A stretch of 64,000 nucleotides of DNA, taken from Ashinkailepas kermadecensis. Taxonomy: Eukaryota > Arthropoda > Thecostraca > Neolepadidae. The first letter of the stretch is position 1, and every line of letters begins with the position of its first letter. The translations under genes were made by a program, and so were the position numbers. Below the pieces are notes generated by a model. The model was not told the origin of the DNA and did no database searches. It saw only the letters and a program-made list of their open reading frames with translations. Location: the NCBI GenBank assembly GCA_034440615.1, contig JAOTOM010001571.1, forward strand, positions 1 through 64,000, written 5' to 3'. Below are positions 47,305-58,624 of the stretch, in pieces.

Positions 47305-48880
47305 GGCGGTTGGCAGTTCCGGCTGTCCTGAGCGGTAGCTGTTTCCAGGTTACTGGGTCAGGCTGATACCCGTGGCTGGGCGAAAGTCACTCTTTGCATT
47401 TGCGGCAGCGTCCAAGTGGCCGCTGTTTGCTCATATGGGTGTAGGCGTTTCCGGTCGCGGCGGTGGATGTGTCGCGGGTCGGGCCGCCGCATGGCGACCG
47501 CGTGAAACGCCGTGTTGAAAAATGTAAGCCGTCTTACAGAGGCACGTACCCAGAGTGTCCTGTTCTTGCTCTTGGCTGCGCCTTTGGGTACGGATGGAGT
47601 TTTCAGACTGTTGTTAAAACAAATAGTAAAACGATTGCACTGATTGCTGTTTGTGATCCGCTGTGCAATATAATTTGCTTTGTGTCGTGTGTGGCGACTG
47701 ACTAGACTCGGCGATCACGGACTGCGTCAATGCACATGGTTAATCACAGGGCATTGGTGTCGATTTCCGTATGCTTTTGTGGAGGCTGTGCCCCTTCCCC
47801 GACCCTGAACTTGCCCCCACCACAACTTTGGCTTCGCCCCTCCCCAATGTTAGGCACCAAGGAAATACTTTAACTCATCGTCGGACGTCGTCACAGTTCA
47901 GGCCTGCTGTGCTCCGATCCTCCATCAAGACCTGTGAGTTTCAGCCTGCATATGGGGCTGAAGCATTTTTATTTAAGCCGGTGTGTGTTTACTGGTGCGT
48001 GTTGTGGGGATGGGGAAGGTAGCGGTGACGATTGATCTGAGTCCATTGTATTCCCATGCTATGACTCAGAGTTTTTATGTTGACATGTAACTACTGTGCA
48101 CTGCTCTTTCTACTTATGTGACTTCACCTGTTATTGGGCGATTTTGCCTGTTGGTGATGATGCTGAATAAACATAAACATAAACACCGCGAAATACAAAA
48201 TAAGAATTTCTGAGATCTGAAAATAGAGTGCGCGAAATCCGATCAATTTTTGGTTGTTTTTTTGGGAGGGCGGGGGGGGGGGGGGTTGTATTTAAATCTC
48301 AACCCCCAATGTTTTTTTTTAAATTGACACCCCTGTCACTGAACCCTTCCCCATACATTCTACACCCTCCGACGGCAGAAACCTCATACAGAGCCATTAA
48401 CATTTATTTTGAAGAGACTCCAAGTCTCCGGATCAGCCAGTTGAGCATTTCTTAGGCTATATTACATTGTAGAACAAGACATGCCCCACTGGTTAATTTC
48501 CCCCTCCCATGATCGGTGGCGCTCCTCCGGCCGGGAAACGCGCCCCTCCAGGAAGACTCTAGTGCAGCCCCCTCCCTTCCTGCTCAACGGATTTTCAGCC
48601 AAAGATTCCTCTCTTTCAGGGGAAAAGTGTCACTTTGAGACGAAAAGGTATGCTTCAGTATGCTCCAATCTACCCCCCCCTTCCCCTCGCCCAACGAATT
48701 TGTCCGCCAAAGGCGCCCTCCCAAGGATATGTGACCCCGCCCCGCAATGCAAATTTCTTGACCCGCCCATTCATAGTGCGAAAAATCAGTACGTTAAACA
48801 AGCTGATGCCTAAGTAGAGCATGACACATGTAACCCAGCATTGTTGTATGTAACTTGTAGTTCAATATAAACCGTAGTAC
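47305..48880. other. No gene recognised; one poly(A)-type signal
   Basis: AATAAA at 48166-48171 followed by CATAAACATAAACA. The remainder contains C-rich and G-rich runs (48268-48287) and small ORFs without recognisable domains. Confidence 0.4.
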
Positions 48881-48899
48881 ATCCCCCTGAACAAGTCAT

Positions 48900-49171
48900 A
48901 GCTAATGACGTCCTAAGACGTCACAATATCTTCCCTTTACAACAACCAGTCTGATTGGACACTAGTCGGCTGCAGCCGAAGCATCGACCAATCAACTACC
49001 TTCGCTTAGCAGCCTCACATCGCCGGCTATTGAGTGTCACAAGACCGGGCTCGCCCCATACCGCCTGATCATTGCCGCTCCGCCAGCCATATTGCTGGGG
49101 AAGGGTTCGTTTCAGTCTTCCAGTTGTGTTGAGGTGGATACGAAACACAGGATCAAACAAATACCAGAAAC
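48900..49171 (+). promoter_or_regulatory. Promoter and 5' leader of V-ATPase subunit c gene
   Basis: Two CRE-like sites, TGACGTC (48906-48912) and GACGTCA (48917-48923), form an inverted pair. ATTGG and CCAAT boxes occur near 48954 and 48988. An arthropod-type initiator, TTCAGTC, lies near 49110, about 60 bp before the start ATG at 49172 (context GAAACATGG). No TATA box is evident. The TSS is inferred, not seen. Confidence 0.5.
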
Positions 49172-49247
49172 ATGGGGGGCGATGAAAATCCCATTTACGG
49201 ACCCTTCTTCGGTGTTATGGGAGCTGCCTCCGCCATGGTGTTCAGTG
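49172..49247 (+). CDS. ATP6V0C: V-ATPase subunit c, exon 1
   Basis: It starts at ATG in GAAACATGGG and encodes [17 protein letters not shown] and most of helix 1. It ends in phase 1 at TTCAGTG|GTAAGT. This exon is less GC-rich than the other two. Confidence 0.97.
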
Positions 49248-52200
49248 GTAAGTCTGGCATGTTAACATCGCACCTACCAAGGTGGGTAGGTAAGAAGCTT
49301 GGTAGTTTTATGGTGTTTCAGGTTGGTGCGTATTTAGGTACGCCCTCGACTAGCTAGCTGCCTTGCTTCTTGTATATGTGAAGCATTCTATGCGTAAGTA
49401 GGACATAGGTACCTAGCTTCCCAGCTTTTGCTTAACAAGATGTTTTGTGCGTTTTCTGACTTGATTTGAATGAATTTCAATTTGGCATTCATTTGTTGGA
49501 GAAATCACTTACTTACTCCTTTTGAGATATCAGAGATCCAAGTTGAATTTGGTAGCCAATTAGGTTCCTGCCATGCAGTAGGTAGGTTCCTATGTTATAG
49601 GTGATTCAACATCAGTAAATTCTATACAACTAAACATCAGTATCAAAACATTGTATGTTAAGTGAAGTTTTTGTTGCATTATTCTGCATTATTCCTCATT
49701 ATATACCTAGTATGGTAAATTCACAGTTTCAGCTAATTTTGGATTTTGTGGAATTTCTTTTTCAAATACAATGTTTATGAATATGCTTAACATGGTGTGA
49801 ACACTCATTTCCTTTGCAAATGCATACTTTGGGAGGCAAAATAATACCAAAAAGGGTGTTTCTACTTGGGTAATGTAGCATAAAAGCAACATTCAAAATA
49901 TGGAAAGAGATGTAACATAACCTAACCTAGCCAGTATTATTGGAGATCAAGGTAATTGGTAAATTTTTCTTTAAATGTGTTCTTGGAATTTTTGGATTTT
50001 TGTTTGCTGAATACTATGTTTATGAACGTGATTCGGAAGATGCGATCATTCGTTTTCTCCGTAAATGCTTACGTCTCGGTTAATCTTAGCGGTAATATCT
50101 ATAATGCGCCATATATGCTACACCGCTGCTCTTTGTTGCATAATTTATCCATCCCTCACCTGGCACTTCTCAGACGTGATTAAAGGGACATTCAACACTT
50201 CACGCAGTTGATTCAACACTTTTTCACTTTGAAAATGCTTAATTTCTGCCTCTTTGCCACATGGATGACACACCACCAGTCTTCAACCACAATGCCGAAA
50301 AAACTAAACATTCAGCACGGCTCAGAGCAGCCGGCTTCTGCTCGGTCTCGTCTTGCCTCACAACTTCCAACAAATAGTATGATAATTCATAATTAAATAG
50401 GAAAACCTAACCTAACCTAACCTAACCCAACCTAACCTAACGTAATACAATCTACTCTTATCTAAACTAATATAAACTCATATATTATAATTTAAAAACA
50501 AGAGTAATATTTATCATGACGTCATCCGTACACACGGCCTCAAGCCGTGCTCTGCTTAGTTTTTTCCGGCGTTCTGGTGGAGTAGTGTCGGCATGTCATC
50601 TATGTGGCAAAGAGGCAGAAATTAAGCATTTTTGACATGAATAAGTGTTGAATCAACTGCATGAAGTGTTGAATGTCCCTTTAATCACGTCTGAGAAGTG
50701 CCAGGTGAGGGATGGATAAATTATGCAACAAATAACAGTGGTGTGGCATATATGGCGCATTATAGATATTATCACTAAGATTAACTGAGACGTAAGCATT
50801 TACAGAGAAAACGAATGATCGCATCTTCCGAATCACGTTCATAAACATGATATTATGTTTAAAAATCCTACCATTCCAAAAACACCATTTAAGACAAAAA
50901 ATACTGGTAAATTTTGATTTGTTTGATTTTTTTCAATGCAAAGTATTTTGAAGTGAAAATGATGATGCAACCACTCATTTTCTCAGCAAATGATTACTTT
51001 TCAGTTGGCAAAGAAATACACTAACATAATCTTCATTCTATAAATATAGCCCATCTTGTATAATTGCCAGTACCTGGTGTGTCAGACGTGAAGGAAGAAA
51101 TTCAGCATGGCATGCACTCCATTCAATACTCATTGACATTGAAAATCTTATGTTTCTGGCTAAATTCCATATTCATTCCCAACAACAAATATTTCCAGCC
51201 AGATGCCTCCAAAACCTTCAATCAAGGCCGGAAGGTCCTTGCGATGCTGTTAACATTAACAGCAGAGCTAGCAATGTCTGCAAGCTTTGATGATGCCATG
51301 GTGGAAAAGTTTGTTGGGGAGGATTCTGGTTTTCCAGTCAGGTTAGGTTAGGTTAGATTGTACATTATATTATGCTATGATACATTTTATATATTATGCT
51401 ACATTATCTTTGTCTAGGTTGGGTTGGGTTATTATATTTTATTTTCTTCTATGATTTATTTATTTAGTAGTCAGTAGACCAACCACAAGCAGCAATGCCC
51501 ACCACTCGTATCAGTGTAAGCCTAGCCTCATGGTGGACCAGTTGTGCTCTAGTATCTCCAATAATTATTAAGCTTTCTTTTGAGGATAAACATGCAATTT
51601 TATATTTTTTCTGACATAGTGCCTTTCCCAGTGGGGTTATTTGCTCAAATTGTTCCAAGGTCTGCCAGTGTTTGTTTTTAAAGGAATATTCCACTGCCAC
51701 AAGATACAAAATTTCCTTCTTGAAGCAATAAGGCTATAAGCTGCAGACCTGTGCCTATGATGTCATCAATTGTATTGACCTCTGTTGACTTAAAAGTAAT
51801 CATTTGTGGAGAAAATGAGTGGTTACATCATCTTAATCATGTAAAAAAGTATTGTATTAAACAAAAATATCACAAAAATCAAGTTACCTTGATCTCCAAA
51901 TTTACCACCTAGCCTTAGGACCTTCCATGCAGGGAAACAAATTTTCTTTTAACGGTTGAAAATTTCCAAACATTTTTTTCTCACTCATGTTCAAATTATA
52001 AAAACCTAATGTAACTTATCCTATCTTGAACTGTTTTTGAGAAAAAAAACCTGAATAAGAAAATTTCAATTAAAAATATTCCTAATTTATGGCAATAGCT
52101 TAACCTAACATAACCAGGCCAAACACCTTTGTATGCTTCATGGAGGTATTTGTGTAAAACTTGTCATGTGGTTACCTTAAACTGCAATAATACCTATAGT

Positions 52201-55200
52201 ACCCCATCTGCACCTCATACTCCCCCATAGTTTTCCCATATTGTGTTGGGGAGGTAGGGAGTAACATGTATCTTCATTGTTAAAAATGGTTTTTTTCTGG
52301 TGTTTTTATGCTGTTTCAAGTGTTAAAATAATGGTTATTCATTAAGTGTGAGATGTTGAAACAAGTACAGTAGGATGTTAAAAATTTGCCATGGAAATGA
52401 TGCCCCTTTGCATTTATAAGTTCTTCAAACACAATTTTGATACAATGGCATACTTGTACATGCACCTTTTCCTTTCTGTTGAGATACCTAATTTAGGAGT
52501 AACTATTTCAGCAATAATGATGCAAAGTATATATCCTTATAAACCGATATTGTATAACAGACCACATTACAGGTAATCCTCCTACCTGTAATTGTGCTAA
52601 GAGATGTTCGTGCATCACAATCCACAATGGTAGGTATCAGCATGATGTTTATCAACAAGATACTGTTGTTAATGATAAATACTTGTCGAAGCACCCTAAA
52701 GCCCAAATAACTAGCTAACAAGATACTATTATAAATTAGATATGAAGACCTCATAATGACTCATGAAGCACCATATTGATGCCCTGTTGAGAGGGATGTC
52801 AATTCAGTGTTCAGAATGTGGTATATTCCACCCTATTTCACAAATAATTTATCACTGTGTTTCAATGAATTCAAAGTTCTCTTCTTGATGAGCTGAGTAC
52901 TTATTGATATATAAGTGCTTTAACTTAACACGCGCCCTGGAGGGCCTCTGAGAATTACGCGCACTGGAGGGGGGGGCGGATTCCGCCCCCCCCTAAGATC
53001 TCGGCTCCTAGTAAAGCTGGAGGAACGAAATTCGCAGGGTGGATGGGCACGGTAGTGAACTCTATTGTGTGCAATTTTCGTGACCTTAGGTCAATATCTT
53101 CAAGGTCAAATGAGGTCAGATTGGCAAAATTTTTCGGTTTTGCGTGGCTTGGCTTGTCATTGTTATGGATCGCTGTGATTGTGTTTAAATGCTCAAAAAT
53201 GGGCATCATTGATGTTTTGGACATTACTAATGATGCAATGCAGATGATAGACCCAACATTTGACCTCAGGTCACCTACATAGCACCACTTTATCAGGTCA
53301 GTTACCTGTTCCAGTTACCGGAACCGGCCGCCCGCCCGACTGCTCCGTCGGGCAGCTCGGAGCAATCGGCTTCGTGAAGAAGGGAGTGAAGTACATGAAT
53401 AAAGTATGGAAACGCAATGACAAACAGTACAAATGACAACCAGTAGTGCATTTATGGCAACATTCCAGTTGATCAAGTTTGGTTCCATTAACCTGTCGTG
53501 AACTTGACCTGACTTGACCTTAGTGACCTAACATGACCTTGAAACTATACAGCATATCAATATGCATCAAACAAGTCCCTAGTGTTGCCTAGAACACTTC
53601 CCTTTTGTCAGTATACTGGGAGCGCATCTGCGCCGATTTTTGTGGTCTGGCGCTATAACATTTTTTTACTTTAGCGGCCCCTAACTTGAAAAATTTTCGG
53701 GCGATTTCAATTTTTCTTGTTTTAAACGACGCGCCGTTCATTTTTAAGCAGGTACACCGAAAATCGCGTATATCGACCGGTAAAATCTGTAGTTATTTGC
53801 GAAAAATCGGAGGGGTGGGCGGATTTCGCCCCCCCCCCTCCAGTGCGCGTGTTAAACTGCTTATAATTGAAAAGTTGCCATTTCCCAACGAAATATCAAA
53901 TAGATTGAAATTACATCAGAAAGCATCAGACAACAATATTTTAAACTAAGAATTATGATATTATTGCAGTTTAAGGTAACCATGATACAAGTTTTGCACA
54001 CATTCTACTTCCATGGAGCAAGGGGTTAGGTTTGATTAGGTTTGGTTAAGTTAGGGTTTTGTTGTAAGTTTTAAAATAATGGTAAATTTTTTGGGGAAAT
54101 AAAACAAATTGAGCTGTTTGTTCTTCAAGTCTGGGAGGGGGGGTCATAAAAGACCCCTGCCTAACTTCCAAACAGTGTTACACAGAAACGAGTGGGGTAC
54201 CATCTGAAAGCCCTTCATGGATTGGGTTAAAAATGGACCTTTTTAGGTAATTCTGGAAAACAAAATGTATGTTTTTGACAACAGAAAAACCAAAACATTT
54301 TATATTTGAATATCAGGGTAGTTTAGGTTGTGCAATGCATCTGTAACACTATTTACTCCATGGAAACTCAAATAAACCATAAAATAGCACTGCCTACATA
54401 TGCTTGGCCCACATTGCACATTTTATCATGACATGACCTCAGACCATTTGACAGGTCAAACAAATTTCACAAGGAACTTCTGATGTTTCTGCATGCATGC
54501 CATGATAAAATGATGTTGGAAGGGCATGCATATTGCAAAAATACCAAAATTGGCCCAAAATGGGCCACAATTGGCCATGACCTTGGCTTGGCCTGGCTGA
54601 GCCTAACATCCTTCCTTTAAAAAATGAGAACTCTTGGAATTACAAAAAAAGATAGGACAAATAGGCTGCACTGATTTCAGGAAGAAATGGCCACATTGTC
54701 ATCATTTTGAGATACATGTTTCAACAAAAAATTAATCCTCAAAATGCCATGTTGGTCTTCTTTTGAAAAGAAGGATGTAATAGTGTGTGAGAAGTGTGGA
54801 GAAGACGGCTTTGGGTCGGATTGGTTGGTTGGTTGAAGCTTTACAACACACTCAGCAGCTGAGGCCATGTGGTGTCACCTGCCTCTCACCCTGGCAGGAA
54901 GGACAGGCATCGCCAGAAATCGAACCCAGCACCTCTGGCATGCCAGACGCTCAGGTTAACCAATGAGCTACTGACGCCTGGCTTTGGGTAAAAAATATAA
55001 GTATAATGAAGACTATTGTAAAAGTACAGAAAATGCAACATAACAGAGCCTAGTTTACTCTTATTGGATTGTCTGCTCCCTCTTGATGTTGGATCACCTA
55101 TTAGGTACCTACTGATGTTGGATTGCCTTCTTAAATCGGATCATCGATTGCCTACTGATGGACTCCTTAAGACCTGTGGATGTTGAATCATCCACAGAGC

Positions 55201-57435
55201 ATCGGATCATTAGAGAGCATTGCATCGGTACCGCCGCAAACTGACACTTGTTGAACCTCTGCAGCCATGGGTGCCGCGTACGGCACGGCCAAGTCGGGCA
55301 CCGGTATCGCAGCCATGTCGGTGATGCGGCCCGAGCTCATCATGAAGTCCATCATCCCTGTGGTGATGGCCGGCATCCTGGCCATCTACGGCCTGGTGGT
55401 GGCCGTCCTCATTGCCGGCGGAATCAGCAAGCCGGCCACCTACGAGCTGTTCTCGTGAGTGGGCGGTGGACGTGGTGTGTGGCGGTGGCGGTGTCTGTCT
55501 GTGTCTGTGTTTTTTTTTTGCTGTGTGCACAACGATCTCGGGTGGGTCGGTCATGAGCGCCGCTGACCCATGGTGACTGTAGATGTGGCACGACTCATCA
55601 CCGGCAGCATATGCTGGGCACGGCGTCCTGGTGACCATCGCCAATGTCGCGTAAAACTGGTGTCACCCAAATCTGATGCGCTATTAACGTACGGTGGCAA
55701 CCAGGGTCGCAGCAGCGTAGCGCTGATGCGCTATTTAATGATTGAAAGAACCAGCGACCCTGGTCCCTGAAGCCCGCGTTATGGCGCGTTCGAGTTAGTA
55801 TATGGCAAACTCCAGAGAAAACCGTACCATGGTGCAGTAGCTGTTTTATTCTCTCATTTTGCTGCATTGTGTGACAATCTCATGCTCATTTTTTCACAGC
55901 ATTTGGTTATAATTGCATCTGATATGATCCTCATGAACCAAGATATAACTAGAGTAGGGTCAGAGTCGGCTAGTACCAAAGGGAATGGAGCGGGCAGTGT
56001 AAGACAATAATTTTGCATATTGACGGGGGGGGGGATAATGTGATTTTCGATTTTTTCGCTTCGGTTGTTTTGACGTCTTAATATGTTGTGTATCGAATGT
56101 GCTTACTGAAAGATAATTAAGTCGTTTTTCTTATGCTCATTATCCTGTGGAGAATATGTTTTACAGCTGCTGATAGCGGAAGTCTCAAATAACACATCTG
56201 ACTTGCTTTCTATTCAGGGATATTAATGCAATCGATACTAGTGCACGTCAAGGTCAGTCGTGGTCGTCGTTACCGACACGACCGGCCCAACTTGAACAGC
56301 CGCCGTCGGCGCCGACCTGCTTATGGAACCTCATCCATTTGAAGATTAACTGCATCGAAACTGCTTCCACTAGCTGAATTGTGTCCATGCTTATTGCAGT
56401 GTTTGTAAAGAGGAATCGCTACCAAATTAAAGCAATCTGTCGTTGGCATCATTCGTATCGGACGCAGCGGTCCGATGCGCCCATGCTTTCCTTTGAGTTG
56501 GCCTATTTTTCCATGTATGCCAGCGCAGCCGAAATTTGTTCTCTGGCCTGCTGTGGTATTCTCGCTGGTGGGATGTTGTCGCCTTCGCACAGGCTCGGTA
56601 CCGGGCGCCTCCTGGCATTGTTCACGGTTCAGTACCCTTGTGGATGGCCTCACGGTTCTGGTGTCACGTATGTGACGGCAGTGACTCCGTGGTGAGCTTA
56701 AGCAAAAGCAATGCAGGCAATTGCCGCGTGGATATAAATAACAACATATGTGACGTGAATGTTGACGGGAATGATCGACAGCTCGGATGGGCAGCCTTGG
56801 CTCAAATACCACGTTTTGACGTCTTCGGCAGTTGTCGCGTGCCAGGCATTCGAAAGAATCACTTCACGAACATTGGTTGTTATATGCGTGATAAGCAATC
56901 CCCTTGAACCCTGGCCCGGTGCGGGGCAAAGTTATCAAGTTGCACCACACGAATAAGCCGGCAATGGTGTGAACGTTTACAAACCAGATCGACTTAAAGC
57001 AATCCAGCACATTAAAGCTATCAAGCTACTGCCCAATGCAGCTACGGTTCATGGAATACGCAGCACTTTCTTGGTCGCGAATGCCCGGAATCAAAGCCCA
57101 AATAGCAAACTAACGAATGCCCGGAATCAATACCACCATGTCCCCCATCCCCACTCCCTCGCCCGCTTGGGCGTGTGTCATTGTACCCGGTTCGTTCCAT
57201 GCTGACACCAATGTCTTCGCCTGCCAGCGGATTCGTCCACTTCGGCGCCGGCCTGTCGGTGGGTCTGAGCGGGCTGGCCGCCGGGTTCGCCATCGGCATC
57301 GTGGGCGACGCCGGCGTGCGCGGCACCGCGCAGCAGCCGCGCCTCTTCGTCGGCATGATCCTGATCCTCATCTTCGCCGAGGTGCTCGGCCTGTACGGCC
57401 TGATCGTGGCCATTTTCCTCTACATCAAGGCGTAA
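49172..57435 (+). CDS. ATP6V0C: V-type proton ATPase 16-kDa proteolipid subunit c (three exons)
   Basis: Exons 49172-49247, 55265-55454 and 57228-57435 join in phases 1 and 2 to 157 codons plus TAA, the usual family length. The product is a four-helix membrane protein forming the rotating c-ring of the Vo sector, which carries protons across endomembranes. It reads [72 protein letters not shown] and [20 protein letters not shown]. The essential proton-carrying Glu of helix 4 is the GAG at 57379-57381. Introns are 6017 and 1773 bp, both GT-AG. No damage is seen, so it is very likely a functional housekeeping gene. Confidence 0.98.
49700..49935. repeat. Dispersed repeat copy (SINE-free)
   Basis: Matches the two halves flanking the SINE at 2537-2710, and is uninterrupted at ACTTTGGGAGGCAAAATAAT (about 49824-49843). 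It carries one copy of the shared 36-bp motif (49793-49828). Confidence 0.7.
50007..50860. mobile_element. Palindromic foldback element, arms ~290 bp
   Basis: The left arm begins ATGTTTATGAACGTGATTCGG (about 50016-50036), and the right arm ends with its complement (about 50826-50850). Complementary landmarks continue inward through TAATCTTAG, GGCACTTCTCAGACGTGATT (near 50165), TTCTGCCTCTTTGCCACAT and ATGACA (near 50265-50272), meeting their complements between 50595 and 50720. The spacer (about 50290-50590) includes a CCTAACCTAACC run. No ORF is supported. Confidence 0.85.
50895..51905. mobile_element. Palindrome-ended repeat element
   Basis: The left end has ACTGGTAAATTTTGATTTG, then the conserved motif at 50961-50999. 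The right end has the motif inverted at 51793-51832, then TCAAGTTACCTTGATCTCC and AAATTTACCACC. Subterminal order is mirrored, as in the elements at 2905-3790 and 50007-50860. The interior has no recognised coding sequence. Confidence 0.6.
52929..53851 (+). mobile_element. TTAA-flanked inverted-repeat element, copy B (uninterrupted)
   Basis: TTAA lies at 52925-52928 and 53852-53855. The termini are CACGCGCCCTGGAGGG and, on the complement of the right end, CACGCGCACTGGAGGGG. A second internal GCGCACTGGAGGG follows the left end. It is 923 bp with no transposase and is homologous to copy A at 4479-6567 minus its LINE. Confidence 0.85.
53930..54815. other. Intronic sequence with dispersed-repeat similarity
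   Basis: 53960-54090 resembles, in inverted orientation, 3895-4010 and 52120-52190. The rest has no recognised feature. Confidence 0.5.
54816..54980 (-). mobile_element. tRNA-derived SINE, family 2, copy 2
   Basis: The minus strand starts with an A-box-like TAGCTCATTGGTTAACC and a B-box GGGTTCGATTTC. The body contains CATGGCCTCAGCTGCTGAG, and the 3' end is a short (CAAC)n tail. It matches the copy at 18875-19021. Confidence 0.82.
55265..55454 (+). CDS. ATP6V0C: V-ATPase subunit c, exon 2
   Basis: The acceptor is AACCTCTGCAG before 55265 and the donor is TTCTC|GTGAGT after 55454. It encodes the end of helix 1, the conserved [20 protein letters not shown] loop, and helix 2 ([20 protein letters not shown]). 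It enters in phase 1 and leaves in phase 2. Confidence 0.98.
55455..57227. other. V-ATPase intron 2
   Basis: A 1773-bp GT-AG intron. It contains an imperfect duplication of CTGATGCGCTATT (about 55675 and 55722) and a 10-bp inverted repeat, CCAGGGTCGC / GCGACCCTGG (about 55701 and 55754). ORFs in 56321-56907 have no recognisable domain. Confidence 0.8.
57228..57435 (+). CDS. ATP6V0C: V-ATPase subunit c, exon 3
   Basis: The acceptor is CGCCTGCCAG before 57228. It encodes helices 3 and 4: [19 protein letters not shown] and [19 protein letters not shown], ending [10 protein letters not shown] and TAA at 57433-57435. The essential Glu is at 57379-57381. Codons are strongly G/C-ending. Confidence 0.98.
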
Positions 57436-58440
57436 TGTGTGCCAGCGGCGGCGCTCGCCCTGACGTTCCATGTGATGTCGTCTGCCGGACCGGCCGCGCG
57501 CACGTCTGCAGGCGAGCTCGGCGACATTCCACCGTGGCGGCGCCACCAGCGCGCCTGTCTGTCGACCGCTGCTGCACCGCTGAACGTGTGCAAACCGAGT
57601 GCAGGTACTGCCGGCGGGGACCGGGGGCGGCCGCGAGTGCTCGCCGACCCGGCCGCGGCCCGCCGTCAGTTGGGGTCTCTCGATTGTTTTCACCGTGTAT
57701 ACAGCGACACGAGAGCGACGGCCCGAGCCAGCCGGAAGCGTGAGAATGCGTGGGTCGGTGGTGTCAGGCGTGTATGTTGAGACATGTTGTACAGTGAACA
57801 TCATTGTTGTAATTATTGTCTGCATTAGGCAATTTACCATTGATCTTTCCATGGCTGCGTCAGAGCTCGTGCACACAGCTCCACAGTATGGTGGTCTATA
57901 GAAACAAACAGTGCAGAACTTGAATAATACATGTCTATCCCAGAGATGACTGTACGGTCGTGGTGGTTTTTCGCTGATCGTAAAGCGAATCCCAGCCACC
58001 AGCTCCAGTTATTCGGTTCGCTTACGACTCGAGACGTTCATGGAACATAATTATGGGGACTAGATTGATGTTTGATACCACAGAAGACATTTCTGATAGT
58101 ATATTCAGTAATTCGTACATTTCATCTCGTCCATTTGTTCGTATGTTATCGATCCGGTGAACTGCAAGCATTCTTTTCGAGAAAGGCAATCAATATATCG
58201 GGAGTTCTTGACGCAATAGGGAACAACTTGTTCGCCTGTTGAGAGTTGTGGGGGTCCGTTGTTCAAGTGCAGCTTCATCTGAACATTAACGCAAATTAGG
58301 ATGAACTTAATAGATTGTTTTGAAAGTATTTGGTATTCATCACCTCGGATGCGTAGGTTCATAGTAATTTACCGAGTCGCCAAGATTCGAACGGACCGAT
58401 TGTCCCACCACTACGTTGTATCCAATATAAAAATGAGAAC
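57436..58440. other. V-ATPase 3' UTR and downstream sequence
   Basis: No canonical AATAAA was seen within ~500 bp of the stop. GAATAATACATG near 57920 is a possible weak variant. GC-rich ORFs at 57436-57780 overlap the 3' UTR and have no recognised domain. Confidence 0.5.
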
Positions 58441-58450
58441 GTTCCTACGC

Positions 58451-58620
58451 CGGCCCACCGTGCTTGATGGCACCGTCGGCACTTGGCCCTCTCGCCGGCC
58501 CACCGTGCTTGATGGCACCGTCGGCACTTGGCCCTCTCGCCGGCCCACCGTGCTTGATGGCACCGTCGTCACTTGGCCCTCTCGCGCTGAGCATGCGCCG
58601 CTTGATGGCACCGTCGGCAC
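58451..58620. repeat. 45-bp tandem repeat, 3 copies plus a partial
   Basis: Units start at 58451, 58496 and 58541 with CGGCCCACCGTGCTTGATGG, then CACCGTCGGCACTTGGCCC. A diverged partial copy follows at about 58593-58620. The period is a multiple of three, so ORFs persist on both strands. Confidence 0.92.
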
Positions 58621-58624
58621 TTAT

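Larger units (their letters stand above)
49248..55264. other. V-ATPase intron 1, repeat-filled
   Basis: A 6017-bp GT-AG intron holding palindromic MITE-like elements (49700-52190), a TTAA-flanked element (52929-53851), a tRNA-derived SINE (54816-54980) and short CCTAACCTAA runs (50404-50445). No nested gene was seen. Confidence 0.85.

Noticed and set aside
50404..50445. CCTAACCTAACC run suggesting a telomere
   Set aside because: Short, imperfect and inside an intron; at most an interstitial TTAGG-like tract within a repeat element.
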